Assembly (NCBI RefSeq): GCF_040564635.1
Contig: NZ_CP159837.1
Coordinates: 6,311,001 to 6,375,000 of the forward strand
Reading direction: 5' to 3'
Length of the DNA stretch: 64,000 nucleotides
Source: Planktothricoides raciborskii GIHE-MW2
Lineage (GTDB): Bacteria > Cyanobacteriota > Cyanobacteriia > Cyanobacteriales > Laspinemataceae
Shown: positions 9,070 to 17,162 of the stretch, piece by piece
How the letters are laid out: every line of letters starts with the position of its first letter
Numbering within the stretch: position 1 is the stretch's first letter
Made by a program: the position numbers and the translations under genes
Notes under the pieces: model-generated
Told to the model about the DNA's origin: nothing
The model's database searches: none
Seen by the model: only the letters and a program-made list of their open reading frames with translations

Positions 9070-10365
9070 ATGAACCTTAACTTACGTCAATTTTATCATG
9101 CTTGTAATCCGAGTAAAACTCTGGTATTTGGTCATCCCGAACAACGACGCTATTATATTGATTTATCTTCAGTACGCGGTGGCAAGATTATTGAAGAACT
9201 AAGCCGGACGATCGTCCGCTTATCTCCCGACGATCCTACTTGTCAGCTATTTACTGGGCATATTGGCTGTGGCAAGTCCACGGAATTGTTAAAGCTGAAA
9301 CAAAATTTAGAAGAAAACGGATTTTATGTGGTGTATTTTGAGTCGTCAGAAGATTTAGAAATGGCTGATGTGGATCTGACGGATATTTTATTGGCGATCG
9401 CCCATAAAGTCAGTGAAAATATCAAAAGCAAATCCATTTATACGCAATCTGCTTATTTCCAAAACCTATTTACCGAACTCTACCATCTTTTACCCAACTC
9501 TCTGGAATTTTTCAACGGATTAGACTTTGACTTAGTTATTGGGCAAATTACTGCCCAATCTAAAGAAAGTCCCAAACTCCGCACGCAATTACGCCAATAT
9601 TTAGAGCCGCGTACCAGTGGAATTTTAAACTCAATTAATACGGAAATTATTCATCCGGCAACCACCCAGTTGAAGCAACAGGGAAAAAAAGGATTAGTGG
9701 TGATTGTGGATAACTTGGATCGGGTCGATAATAAACCTGTGGCGTCCGGGCGATCGCAGCCAGAATATTTATTTGTTGATCGCGGCGAACAACTGCGAAA
9801 ACTTAACTGTCATTTAGTTTATACCATTCCCCTTTCTTTAATTTTTTCCTCATCTTCGGAATTCTTGAAAAATCGTCTAGGGGGTGGGGTGGCACCAAAA
9901 GTTTTGCCGATGGTGCCCGTCCATTTGCGATCGGGAGAAGAATGCCAACAAGGCTTAAGCCTCTTGCGTCAGACTGTGTTAGCTAGAGCATTTCCTGACC
10001 TGGACTCTGCCGCCCAACTGAGTTTAATCACGGAAATTGTCGATACACCAGAAACTCTAGATCGCCTCTGTCGCATCAGTGGTGGACATATTAGAAATTT
10101 ATTAGGATTAATTTATCGCTGTTTACAAAGTGAGGACCCTCCATTTCCCAGAAGTTTAATCGAAATGGTGATTTCAGAACGCGCCGCTGAATTGAGTTTA
10201 GCTATTCAACCCGGTGATTGGGAATTATTGCGAGAAGTCGCCCAAACGAAACAAGTCCGAGGTGAAAGTAACTATCAAAGACTGTTACGCAATATGTCAG
10301 TATTTGAATATCGCGTTGGCAATTCTGGTCGTTGGTTCGATATTAATCCTATGTTATTTTATTAG
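9070..10365 (+). CDS. P-loop ATPase, partner of the downstream STAND-WD40 protein
   Basis: A 431-residue soluble P-loop NTPase. Walker A is GHIGCGKST (about 62-70) and the Walker B strand is GLVVIVDNLDRVD (about 207-220). The arrangement resembles AAA/STAND-type ATPases with a C-terminal helical part (HIRNLLGLIYRCLQ and beyond). ATG 9070 is preferred to the in-frame TTG at 9061 because it starts the conserved-looking MNLNLRQFYHACNPSKTL. The next gene on the same strand begins about 200 bases later, across a heptamer repeat array, and encodes a giant STAND-WD40 protein, so the two probably act together. The biochemical role is unknown; signalling or conflict functions are typical of the superfamily. 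Confidence 0.75.
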   Translation: MNLNLRQFYHACNPSKTLVFGHPEQRRYYIDLSSVRGGKIIEELSRTIVRLSPDDPTCQLFTGHIGCGKSTELLKLKQNLEENGFYVVYFESSEDLEMADVDLTDILLAIAHKVSENIKSKSIYTQSAYFQNLFTELYHLLPNSLEFFNGLDFDLVIGQITAQSKESPKLRTQLRQYLEPRTSGILNSINTEIIHPATTQLKQQGKKGLVVIVDNLDRVDNKPVASGRSQPEYLFVDRGEQLRKLNCHLVYTIPLSLIFSSSSEFLKNRLGGGVAPKVLPMVPVHLRSGEECQQGLSLLRQTVLARAFPDLDSAAQLSLITEIVDTPETLDRLCRISGGHIRNLLGLIYRCLQSEDPPFPRSLIEMVISERAAELSLAIQPGDWELLREVAQTKQVRGESNYQRLLRNMSVFEYRVGNSGRWFDINPMLFY

Positions 10366-10370
10366 TGATA

Positions 10371-10502
10371 GTTGATAGTTGCTTGTTGAGCGTTGACCTT
10401 TGCTTGTTGATAGTTGCTTGTTGATAGTTGCTTGTTGATAGTTGCTCGTTGAGCGTTGAGCGTTGAGCGTTGATAGTTGAGCGTTGAGCGTTGAGCGTTG
10501 AC
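10371..10502. repeat. Heptamer tandem array between ATPase and STAND genes
   Basis: Units of GTTGATA, GTTGCTT and GTTGAGC follow each other in seven-base register through the whole gap. This is the cyanobacterial STRR type of short tandem repeat. It separates two probably linked genes and creates spurious in-frame start codons (TTG 10491) for the second one. Confidence 0.8.
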
Positions 10503-10562
10503 GATGACAGTCTGCCCCCTCCCCCTTGTATCCCCCTTGTCCCCCACCCCCAAACCTTACCT

Positions 10563-13500
10563 ATGCACCACCAATCCCCTGGCAATTCAGAAAAACGCAA
10601 TCAAGGAACCCTGAAGATGCTTCGCAGGGCGATATCCTTTTCCGGTGGGGAGTTTTCCCTGATTTTGGTGCGCTGTAACTATCAGTTATTGCGCGATCGC
10701 CTGTTGGAAAAACTGCAAGAATTCCCAGAGTTAGAAATTCGCACTATTTCCTTGATGCCATCCACACAAACTCTCTATCAAACCATTGCCGAGGGACTCG
10801 GTAAAACCATGCCTCATGCTTTTATGGTGTTTGGGTTGGAATTGTTAGAAAATCTTGATGGGCTGGTGACAGCTACCAACCAAGTTCGCGATGAGTTTAG
10901 AAAGAATTTTCCTTTTGTGCTGGTTTTGTGGGTAAATGACCCGGTACTGAAAGTTTTAATTCAAAAAGCGCCGGATTTTCATAGTTGGGCAACCAGTTCT
11001 GAGCTAATCTTAAGCCATAATGAGTTAATTCGCTTGCTGGAAGAAATGAGCGACCGTGTTTTAAGTGTATGCTTAGAAGATGGTTCAATGCAGTTTCGCT
11101 CAAATCAAGAATTTTTGGGCGATCGCTATCGTTTGGAACTAGATGCAGCCCTGAAAGATTTGCAGGCATCCGGGTTAATTTTACCCCCAAGACTAAATGC
11201 TAGAGTGCAGTTTATTTTGGGACGAGATGATTATGGGCGCGATCGCTTAGATCGAGCCTTAGTTCACTATCAAGAAAGCTTAAACGCTTGGTGGCAAGAA
11301 ACCCAACTATCGGGCAATGTTGAAGCATCAGAGGTGGTGCCAATTGCCGCGATCGACGGTGATTCCTCGGCCATAATGTTGCCCAATCTGGCATCATCTT
11401 CAGACTGGGTTGAATATGCACTGGTGAGATTTTACCGAGGCATAACTTTTTGCCGAAAAGCAGATATAGAACAAACAAAACGGGAAGAATATTTAACCCA
11501 AGCACGACGAGAATTAGAAAAATGTAAAGAAGCCCTTGAAGAGTCGGGGCGAAAAGATTTAACCGCCAAGTTTTTAGGTCAATTGGGATTAGTCTTTCAA
11601 CGGTTGTCCGATTGGCCAGCGTTGGCCAAGCAAGCGAAACAATTACTCAAGTTATACCAGTCCGATCGTCATCCTTATTTTTTAGCCCAAAGTTATGGAT
11701 TTCTAGCACAAGTTGCCTTACAAAAAAAGCAATGGAAAAAAGCAAAAAATTGGACAAATAAAGCATTAACCATTATTGGTAAAGATGAAAATTATCCTCA
11801 GATTAGCGGGTTATATACGCTGCTGTTAGCCCGATCGCAAGCCAAGTTATGTCAGCAAGATTTAGCGATCGCCAATCTGATTGATAATCTGAAAATTGCT
11901 CGTACAGATCCCGATTACGATCCGCAAATTTATCTAGATAGTCTGAAAGAATTGCGTTCGCTTTATTTTGAACAAGAAGACTATTTAGCTGCTTATGATT
12001 TAAAGCAAGAACAACGGGCGATCGAAGCTCAATTAGGTTTACGGGCTTTTATTGGTGCCGGAAAGCTGCATTCTCAATGCCATTCCCTCAACCCCACCAT
12101 TTCCCAAATATCTCTGAATAGTACCGTAGCCCAAGAAATTAAAGCTTCTGGACGGGAGCAAGATGTCAACAATTTAATTAGTCGTTTAGGACGCAATGAC
12201 TATAAACTCACCGTCATTCACGGACCATCTGGAGTTGGTAAAAGTTCTTTGGTTCAAGCTGGACTGGTGCCACAACTGCGACAACAAACGATCGATGCGC
12301 GAACCCCCTTGCCATTGGTGGTGCAAGTTTACACCGATTGGTTAAATACCCTGGAAGTTGCTTTATACCGGGATTTGCAATGGTTAGGCAAAACCGCAGT
12401 AGGAGCAATTCCCCCTGTGGTTGCCCATTCAGTCAATACCGATGAGATAGAAACATTTGCCCAAAAACGGGGGAGAGTTTTGGGAGAATTACAGCAAAAT
12501 GCCGATCGCAATTTGCTGACCGTGTTGATTTTTGACCAATTTGAAGAGTTTTTCTTTGTCAAAAAAACTTTAGCGGAAAAATACCAGTTTTATGAATTTT
12601 TACGAGATTGTTTGCATTTACCCTTTGTCAAAGTTATCCTGTCTTTAAGAGAAGACTACTTACATTATTTATTAGAGTGCGATCGCCTCTGTCCCATTGA
12701 AACCTTTAATCAAGATATCTTAAATAAGAATATTCGCTACTACTTGGGAAATTTCAGTAAGAAAAATTCCTATAATGTGATTAATGGGTTAATGGAACGT
12801 TCCCAAATTAAATTAACTCCCGAATTACTAGATCGCCTAGTGGATGATTTGGCGGATCAACTGGGGGAAGTGCGACCCATTGAATTACAAGTGGTTGGCG
12901 CCCAACTGCAAGCCCAAAATATTAGAACTCTGGCGGAATACGAGCAGTATGGACCAAAAGAAAAGCTGGTGGAACGGTTTTTAGAAGAAGTAATTTTGGA
13001 TTGTGGCCCCAAAAACCAACGGGCGGCTCGGTTACTGTTATACTTTTTAACCGAAGAAAATGGAATTCGTCCCTTAAAAACTTTAGGGGAATTAGCTAGT
13101 GAATTAGTTGCCTCTGGGGTGAATGTTAAACAGTTAGAATCGATTTTAGAAATTCTCGAAAAATCCGGTTTATTATTTAAACTACCGGAAGTCACCACCA
13201 ATCGCTATCAGTTAGTTCACGATTACCTTGTCGCCTTTATTCGTCAGCAACCGGACATTCAACAAGAACTCCGAGAGTTGCAAAAGAAATATCAAAAACT
13301 GGTTCAAGAAAAAGAATTAGCCGATCAGTTAGCAAGGGCGAAAGAAAAAGAAAAGAAAACCCTACAATTTACCCGCAATTTAACCGCCGTTGGGCTAATG
13401 ATTTTTGTCGGCTTATCAGCGATCGCATGGCATCAGGCGCAAATTACTAAACAAGCGGAGCAACAGGCAAAAAACGCCGCCGAACAAGCGTCCTTAGCGG

Positions 13501-15557
13501 CAAAGGAAGCGAATATAGCCCGCCAACGGGCGCAAATTGCGGAAATTGAAGCCACCAACGCCGCCACCAAAGCCCTGTTACTTTCTAATAATCAATTAGA
13601 AGCATTAATTTCCGGGGTGAAAGCGGCGACCAAAATTCAAAACTTAAATTCAGCACCGGCTGATATTCAAGCAGAAACGGTGAAGCAACTTTATAAAACA
13701 GTCCATCAAACAGCGGAAATCAACCGTTTACAATCCCATCGAGATAGTGTGGTCACGGTCAGTTTTTCCCCAAAAGGAGATATTTTGGTCAGTGGCAGTA
13801 TCGATAATACGGTTAAAATTTGGCATCGTGAAGGCACAATTTTACGGACGATTTTTGCTCACGACCAGCCCATTACTAGAGTCGCCGTCAGTCCCGATGG
13901 TCAATTAATTGCTTCTGCCAGTGTTGACAAAACCGTCAAACTCTGGAACCGTGAAGGCGAGACTGTCGCCCTGATGCGAGGTCATACCCAAGGTGTTACT
14001 GGGGTGAGTTTTTCCCCCACCGGGGATTTAATTGCTACCTCCAGTCAAGATGCCACCATTAAACTTTGGCAGCTAGACGGAACTTTGGTCAGAACTTTAA
14101 ACGGACACGATCAAGCTGTCACCAGTGTGACTTTTAGCCCTAGTGGGCGAATTCTGGCTTCCACTTCTGCGGATAACACGATCAAATTGTGGAGCGATCG
14201 AGGTACTTTGTGGAAAACTTTAAGAGGTCATACCGAAGCCGTTACCAGTGTGAGTTTTTCTCCAGATGGACAGCTTCTCGCCAGCGCTAGTGGCGATAAA
14301 ACCGTGAAACTTTGGCAGGCTGATGGTACTTTGTGGAAAACTTTAAGCGGCCATCGCGATCGCGTCTGGGGAGTCAGTTTTAGTCCCGATGGCAAAATCT
14401 TAGCTTCTGCGGGTGCGGATAATACCGTAATTTTATGGAAAAGTGACGGCACTAAAATCCGGGAACTGGGGGGACACAGGGGGGTAGTCCGTAGCGTTAG
14501 TTTTTCCCCGGATACCCAAATCTTAGCTTCTGCCAGCAGTGATAACACCATTAAACTTTGGAAAACCTTTGCCAGTGGGGAATTACCGGCGCTGAAATCC
14601 CATAATCAGCCCGTTTTGGCGGTTTCTTATTCTCCCGATGGCCAAATCCTGGCTTCCGCGAGTGAAGATAAAACCGTGCGACTCTGGTCAGTGAGCGATC
14701 GCAGAGAAATTCACCAGTTGATCGGACATCAACAAGCGGTATGGGATGTGAGTTTTTCTCCCGATAACAAATTGATTGCTACCGCGAGTGGCGATCGCAC
14801 CGTGCGACTTTGGCAGATTGGAGATAAATCTAATCAAAAAATTATTGGCAAACTTATCGGCGAACATGGGGCAAGAGTTCTCTCCGTTTCGTTTAGTCCC
14901 AATGGTAAAACCATTGCTTCCGCGAGTGAGGATGGGCTGATCCAGTTTTGGGATTTAAATGGGAAAAAACTTCAGTCCATAGAAGGCCATTCATTGGCAA
15001 TTAATCGAATTAGTTTTTCTCCAAAGGGCGATCGCTTTGCCACTGCTTCCAGCGATCGCACGGTGAAAATTTGGCAAGGGGATGGAACTTTGCAGACTAC
15101 TTTATATGGTCATAAAGGGGAAGTCTGGAATGTGACTTTTTCCCCCACCGGCGATCGCCTCGCCACCGCCAGTAGTGATAATACAATTAAACTCTGGGAT
15201 ACGGAAGGAAATTTGCTGAAAACCTTAGAAGGTCATTTAGGCTCAGTTTACTGGGTCAGCTTTAGTCGAGATGGCCAATTAATCGCCAGTGCCAGTAAAG
15301 ATCAAACCGTCAAACTTTGGGATGCTGAAGGAAATTTGCTAACCACTTTAGAAGGTCATACCGCAGCAGTATTGAGTCTCACTTTTAGTGCCGATAGTCA
15401 AGCCATTGCTTCAGCGTCTCAAGATAACCGAGTGATTCTCTGGAATTTATCTTTAGAACGACTGTTGTTAGAAGGATGTCATTGGCTAAAAGACTATTTG
15501 ACCAGTCATCCGCATAATATGGAGCGCGATCGCAATCTTTGTCAGAATCAAGGATAG
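10563..15557 (+). CDS. STAND NTPase with TPR-like region, membrane segment and 14 WD40 repeats
   Basis: A 1664-residue multidomain protein. Residues 15-190 resemble a P-loop fold that has lost Walker A (LILVRCNYQLLRDRL). Residues about 200-500 are helical and TPR-like. The STAND NTPase has Walker A GPSGVGKSS (about 554-562) and Walker B VLIFDQFEEFFF (about 650-661). A single hydrophobic helix, LTAVGLMIFVGLSAIAW (about 940-957), is followed by an alanine-rich coiled coil. Fourteen WD40 repeats (about 1058-1632), with blades such as VSFSPDGQLLASASGDKTVK, give enough for two seven-bladed propellers. STAND proteins usually oligomerise on ligand recognition by their repeat domain. ATG 10563 is chosen over TTG 10491, which lies in the repeat array; ATG 10617 (MLRRAISFSGG) is also possible. 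Confidence 0.85.
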   Translation: MHHQSPGNSEKRNQGTLKMLRRAISFSGGEFSLILVRCNYQLLRDRLLEKLQEFPELEIRTISLMPSTQTLYQTIAEGLGKTMPHAFMVFGLELLENLDGLVTATNQVRDEFRKNFPFVLVLWVNDPVLKVLIQKAPDFHSWATSSELILSHNELIRLLEEMSDRVLSVCLEDGSMQFRSNQEFLGDRYRLELDAALKDLQASGLILPPRLNARVQFILGRDDYGRDRLDRALVHYQESLNAWWQETQLSGNVEASEVVPIAAIDGDSSAIMLPNLASSSDWVEYALVRFYRGITFCRKADIEQTKREEYLTQARRELEKCKEALEESGRKDLTAKFLGQLGLVFQRLSDWPALAKQAKQLLKLYQSDRHPYFLAQSYGFLAQVALQKKQWKKAKNWTNKALTIIGKDENYPQISGLYTLLLARSQAKLCQQDLAIANLIDNLKIARTDPDYDPQIYLDSLKELRSLYFEQEDYLAAYDLKQEQRAIEAQLGLRAFIGAGKLHSQCHSLNPTISQISLNSTVAQEIKASGREQDVNNLISRLGRNDYKLTVIHGPSGVGKSSLVQAGLVPQLRQQTIDARTPLPLVVQVYTDWLNTLEVALYRDLQWLGKTAVGAIPPVVAHSVNTDEIETFAQKRGRVLGELQQNADRNLLTVLIFDQFEEFFFVKKTLAEKYQFYEFLRDCLHLPFVKVILSLREDYLHYLLECDRLCPIETFNQDILNKNIRYYLGNFSKKNSYNVINGLMERSQIKLTPELLDRLVDDLADQLGEVRPIELQVVGAQLQAQNIRTLAEYEQYGPKEKLVERFLEEVILDCGPKNQRAARLLLYFLTEENGIRPLKTLGELASELVASGVNVKQLESILEILEKSGLLFKLPEVTTNRYQLVHDYLVAFIRQQPDIQQELRELQKKYQKLVQEKELADQLARAKEKEKKTLQFTRNLTAVGLMIFVGLSAIAWHQAQITKQAEQQAKNAAEQASLAAKEANIARQRAQIAEIEATNAATKALLLSNNQLEALISGVKAATKIQNLNSAPADIQAETVKQLYKTVHQTAEINRLQSHRDSVVTVSFSPKGDILVSGSIDNTVKIWHREGTILRTIFAHDQPITRVAVSPDGQLIASASVDKTVKLWNREGETVALMRGHTQGVTGVSFSPTGDLIATSSQDATIKLWQLDGTLVRTLNGHDQAVTSVTFSPSGRILASTSADNTIKLWSDRGTLWKTLRGHTEAVTSVSFSPDGQLLASASGDKTVKLWQADGTLWKTLSGHRDRVWGVSFSPDGKILASAGADNTVILWKSDGTKIRELGGHRGVVRSVSFSPDTQILASASSDNTIKLWKTFASGELPALKSHNQPVLAVSYSPDGQILASASEDKTVRLWSVSDRREIHQLIGHQQAVWDVSFSPDNKLIATASGDRTVRLWQIGDKSNQKIIGKLIGEHGARVLSVSFSPNGKTIASASEDGLIQFWDLNGKKLQSIEGHSLAINRISFSPKGDRFATASSDRTVKIWQGDGTLQTTLYGHKGEVWNVTFSPTGDRLATASSDNTIKLWDTEGNLLKTLEGHLGSVYWVSFSRDGQLIASASKDQTVKLWDAEGNLLTTLEGHTAAVLSLTFSADSQAIASASQDNRVILWNLSLERLLLEGCHWLKDYLTSHPHNMERDRNLCQNQG

Positions 15558-15679
15558 AGGGTGTAGGGTGTAGCCCTTCGGCAGGCTCAGGGTAAGAGGT
15601 GTAGGGTGTAGGGGGAAGAGAGGGTAGGGAGGGTAGGGAGGGTAGGGGAGAGAGTGAATAGTGAATAGTGAATAGTGAA
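15558..15679. repeat. GTGTAGG and GTGAATA heptamer arrays with an embedded 24-nt element
   Basis: After the STAND gene, GTGTAGG heptamers, a GAGGGTAG run (15620-15650) and GTGAATA heptamers (15653-15680) follow each other. The GTGTAGG array is split at 15574-15597 by CCCTTCGGCAGGCTCAGGGT plus AAGA. The same 24-base block splits GTGTAGG arrays at 52810-52833 and 52871-52894. Confidence 0.85.
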
Positions 15680-15821
15680 TATAGCAGTCCTATTTCAATC
15701 GTAATATTTTTGTAGGGGGCAATTCCTTAAGGCGGTGGTTGCCCCTGCGCGTTTAGGGGTAAGCTCACGCTTGCCAAACCTGTTACCCCTACAATTCCAC
15801 AACTGATATAGGACTGCTATA
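15680..15821. mobile_element. Miniature inverted-repeat element, 142 bp
   Basis: Perfect 14-bp terminal inverted repeats: TATAGCAGTCCTAT at 15680-15693 and its complement ATAGGACTGCTATA at 15808-15821. The interior holds GTAGGGG/CCCCTAC-type inverted segments and no open frame, so it would be non-autonomous. A target duplication is not clear; the flanks are low-complexity GTGAATA repeats. Confidence 0.7.
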
Positions 15822-15835
15822 GTGATATTTCTTTT

Positions 15836-15970
15836 GTACGGGCGAATGGCCAGAAAGCCCCTACGAATTTTGTACGGGCGTCCTTGCGAAGCATAATCCG
15901 CCAGGCTATATGGCCAGAAAGCCCCTACGACTTTTGTACGGGCGAATGGCCAGAAAGCCCCTACGACTTT
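15836..15970. repeat. Three direct copies of a GTACGGGCGAATGGCC repeat, one interrupted
   Basis: The unit TGTACGGGCGAATGGCCAGA followed by AAGCCCCTACGA starts near 15836, 15871 and 15935. The middle copy carries about 30 extra bases (15881-15910, TCCTTGCGAAGCAT through GGCTATA) in place of the AA of GGGCGAATGGCC. The same repeat family occurs near 40590, 48505 and 52960. The rest of the gap to 16021 is C-rich low complexity. Confidence 0.8.
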
Positions 15971-16021
15971 TCACTTTCCCCCACACCCCCCACACCCCCC
16001 ACACCCCGAAAGCTAGATGAA

Positions 16022-16729
16022 TTAACTGAGAAGAGTCGCTTCTCCGGTATCCAAGTCATAATAAGCACCGGCAATTTTTAGTTTGCCTTCTTGAACAAGC
16101 TGAGACAACACTGGAGAAGCATTCAGCCGTTCGATTTGTAACAAAACATTGGCTTTACAAACTTCCGTAAGGCGATCGCTCACATTATCGGCCACCCGAC
16201 CGACAGCGGGGCGAATTGAATCTAAAATGCTGCCAATTTGACCGGGAACTTGGGCATCTTGGATCGCCGCATCCACCGCACCGCAGCGTTCGTGTCCCAT
16301 CACCAATAGGACTTTTGCGCCTAAGACTAACGTGCCAAATTCTAAGCTGCCAATTTCTTCTGGAGTCGCCACATTTCCCGCCACGCGAACCACAAATAAA
16401 TCGCCTAATCCTTGGTCAAACACAAGTTCTGATGGCACGCGAGAATCCGCACAAGAAAGAATCGCCGCAAACGGCTTTTGTTTAGCGGCCACTTCCGCTA
16501 GTCGGAATAAAGATTGATTGGGGTTTTCCCGTTTATCTTGGACAAATCGTTCATTTCCCTGCATCAGTTTTTCTAGGGCTGCCTCTGGGGTCACATCATT
16601 TTGAGCCACGACAGGGGCTGGATTTCGGAGTTGGGAGCCAAACGTTTGGCTGAGAATTCCGGCACCAATGATTCCAGAGCTAAATTGTAACAGATTGCGA
16701 CGGGACATTCTTGGTTGATGTTTTGACAT
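16022..16729 (-). CDS. Beta-class carbonic anhydrase with Tat-type signal
   Basis: Interconverts CO2 and bicarbonate. The protein is 235 residues from ATG 16729. Zinc ligands and catalytic dyad are visible: Cys93 with Asp95-Arg97 in SCADSR, and His146 with Cys149 in GHERCGA. The N-terminus carries SRRNLLQF (Arg10-Arg11) before a hydrophobic stretch GIIGAGILSQTFG, a twin-arginine signal, so the folded zinc enzyme is probably exported to the periplasm or thylakoid lumen, as reported for the EcaB type in Synechocystis. An upstream in-frame start at 16783 would put 18 extra residues before the Tat motif and is less likely. A role in inorganic carbon supply or leak recapture is inference from the family. 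Confidence 0.9.
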   Translation of the reverse strand: MSKHQPRMSRRNLLQFSSGIIGAGILSQTFGSQLRNPAPVVAQNDVTPEAALEKLMQGNERFVQDKRENPNQSLFRLAEVAAKQKPFAAILSCADSRVPSELVFDQGLGDLFVVRVAGNVATPEEIGSLEFGTLVLGAKVLLVMGHERCGAVDAAIQDAQVPGQIGSILDSIRPAVGRVADNVSDRLTEVCKANVLLQIERLNASPVLSQLVQEGKLKIAGAYYDLDTGEATLLS

Positions 16730-16885
16730 TGCGTCTATTAACCTCGATCTATATAAAAATGCTATGAATAGATATAAAGTCAATGGACGTCGATCGCGGA
16801 GTTTTTTTTGACCAAAGGACTTGTGGTAAAATCGATGCTAAAAAAACTTTTGTCTGACAGCAGTTTCCTCTGCTATACATCTCGA

Positions 16886-16920
16886 TCCCCCATTCTCCAA
16901 GCCACTTGGATAATGGGGGA
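16886..16920. repeat. Long perfect hairpin
   Basis: TCCCCCATT and TCCAAG pair with CTTGGA and AATGGGGGA across loop CCA, with a single C/T mismatch between the two stem parts. No U-tract follows on either strand, so it is not a standard terminator. It may be part of a small RNA or a palindromic repeat. Confidence 0.65.
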
Positions 16921-16996
16921 CTTTCGTTGATTGCCCCCACCCCGCAGGGGCTGGCTTAACATACCTCAAAAAATCGCTTCGGTGCTGTATGTTATC

Positions 16997-17070
16997 TAGG
17001 ACTTACGCAACGACTCTATATATATGGGGTATTGGTGTGTCACCGTCGGAACAACACCCTACCGATAGCT
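16997..17070. mobile_element. Decayed copy of the TAGGACTTACGCA miniature element
   Basis: The sequence from TAGGACTTACGCA through GGGGTATTGGTGTGTCACCG and GGAACAACACCCTACCGATAG matches the intact element at 30812-30900 apart from short differences in the AT tract. The right terminal repeat is missing. Confidence 0.7.
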
Positions 17071-17114
17071 GATTATTAGACAAGAGTGCTTTCATAAGGT
17101 GTCGATCCCCCCAA

Positions 17115-17145
17115 CCGATGGCGGATTCACCGCCATCGGCTTTTT
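17115..17145 (+). terminator. Intrinsic terminator with no annotated upstream gene on its strand
   Basis: CCGATGGCGG (17115-17124) pairs perfectly with CCGCCATCGG (17130-17139) over loop ATTCA and is followed by CTTTTT. On the minus strand the stem is preceded, not followed, by the T/A tract, so it does not serve crtD. Confidence 0.6.
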
Positions 17146-17162
17146 GGAATTTTTCAAGAAGT

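Larger units (their letters stand above)
16730..17162. other. Gene-free region with hairpins and a plus-strand terminator
   Basis: No coding gene is supported on either strand. Present are AGCAG/CTGCT (about 16859-16875), a long hairpin at 16886-16920, a mobile-element fragment at 16997-17070 and an intrinsic terminator at 17115-17145. Because the terminator's U-tract is on the plus strand and both neighbouring genes are on the minus strand, a short plus-strand transcript is possible. Confidence 0.45.
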
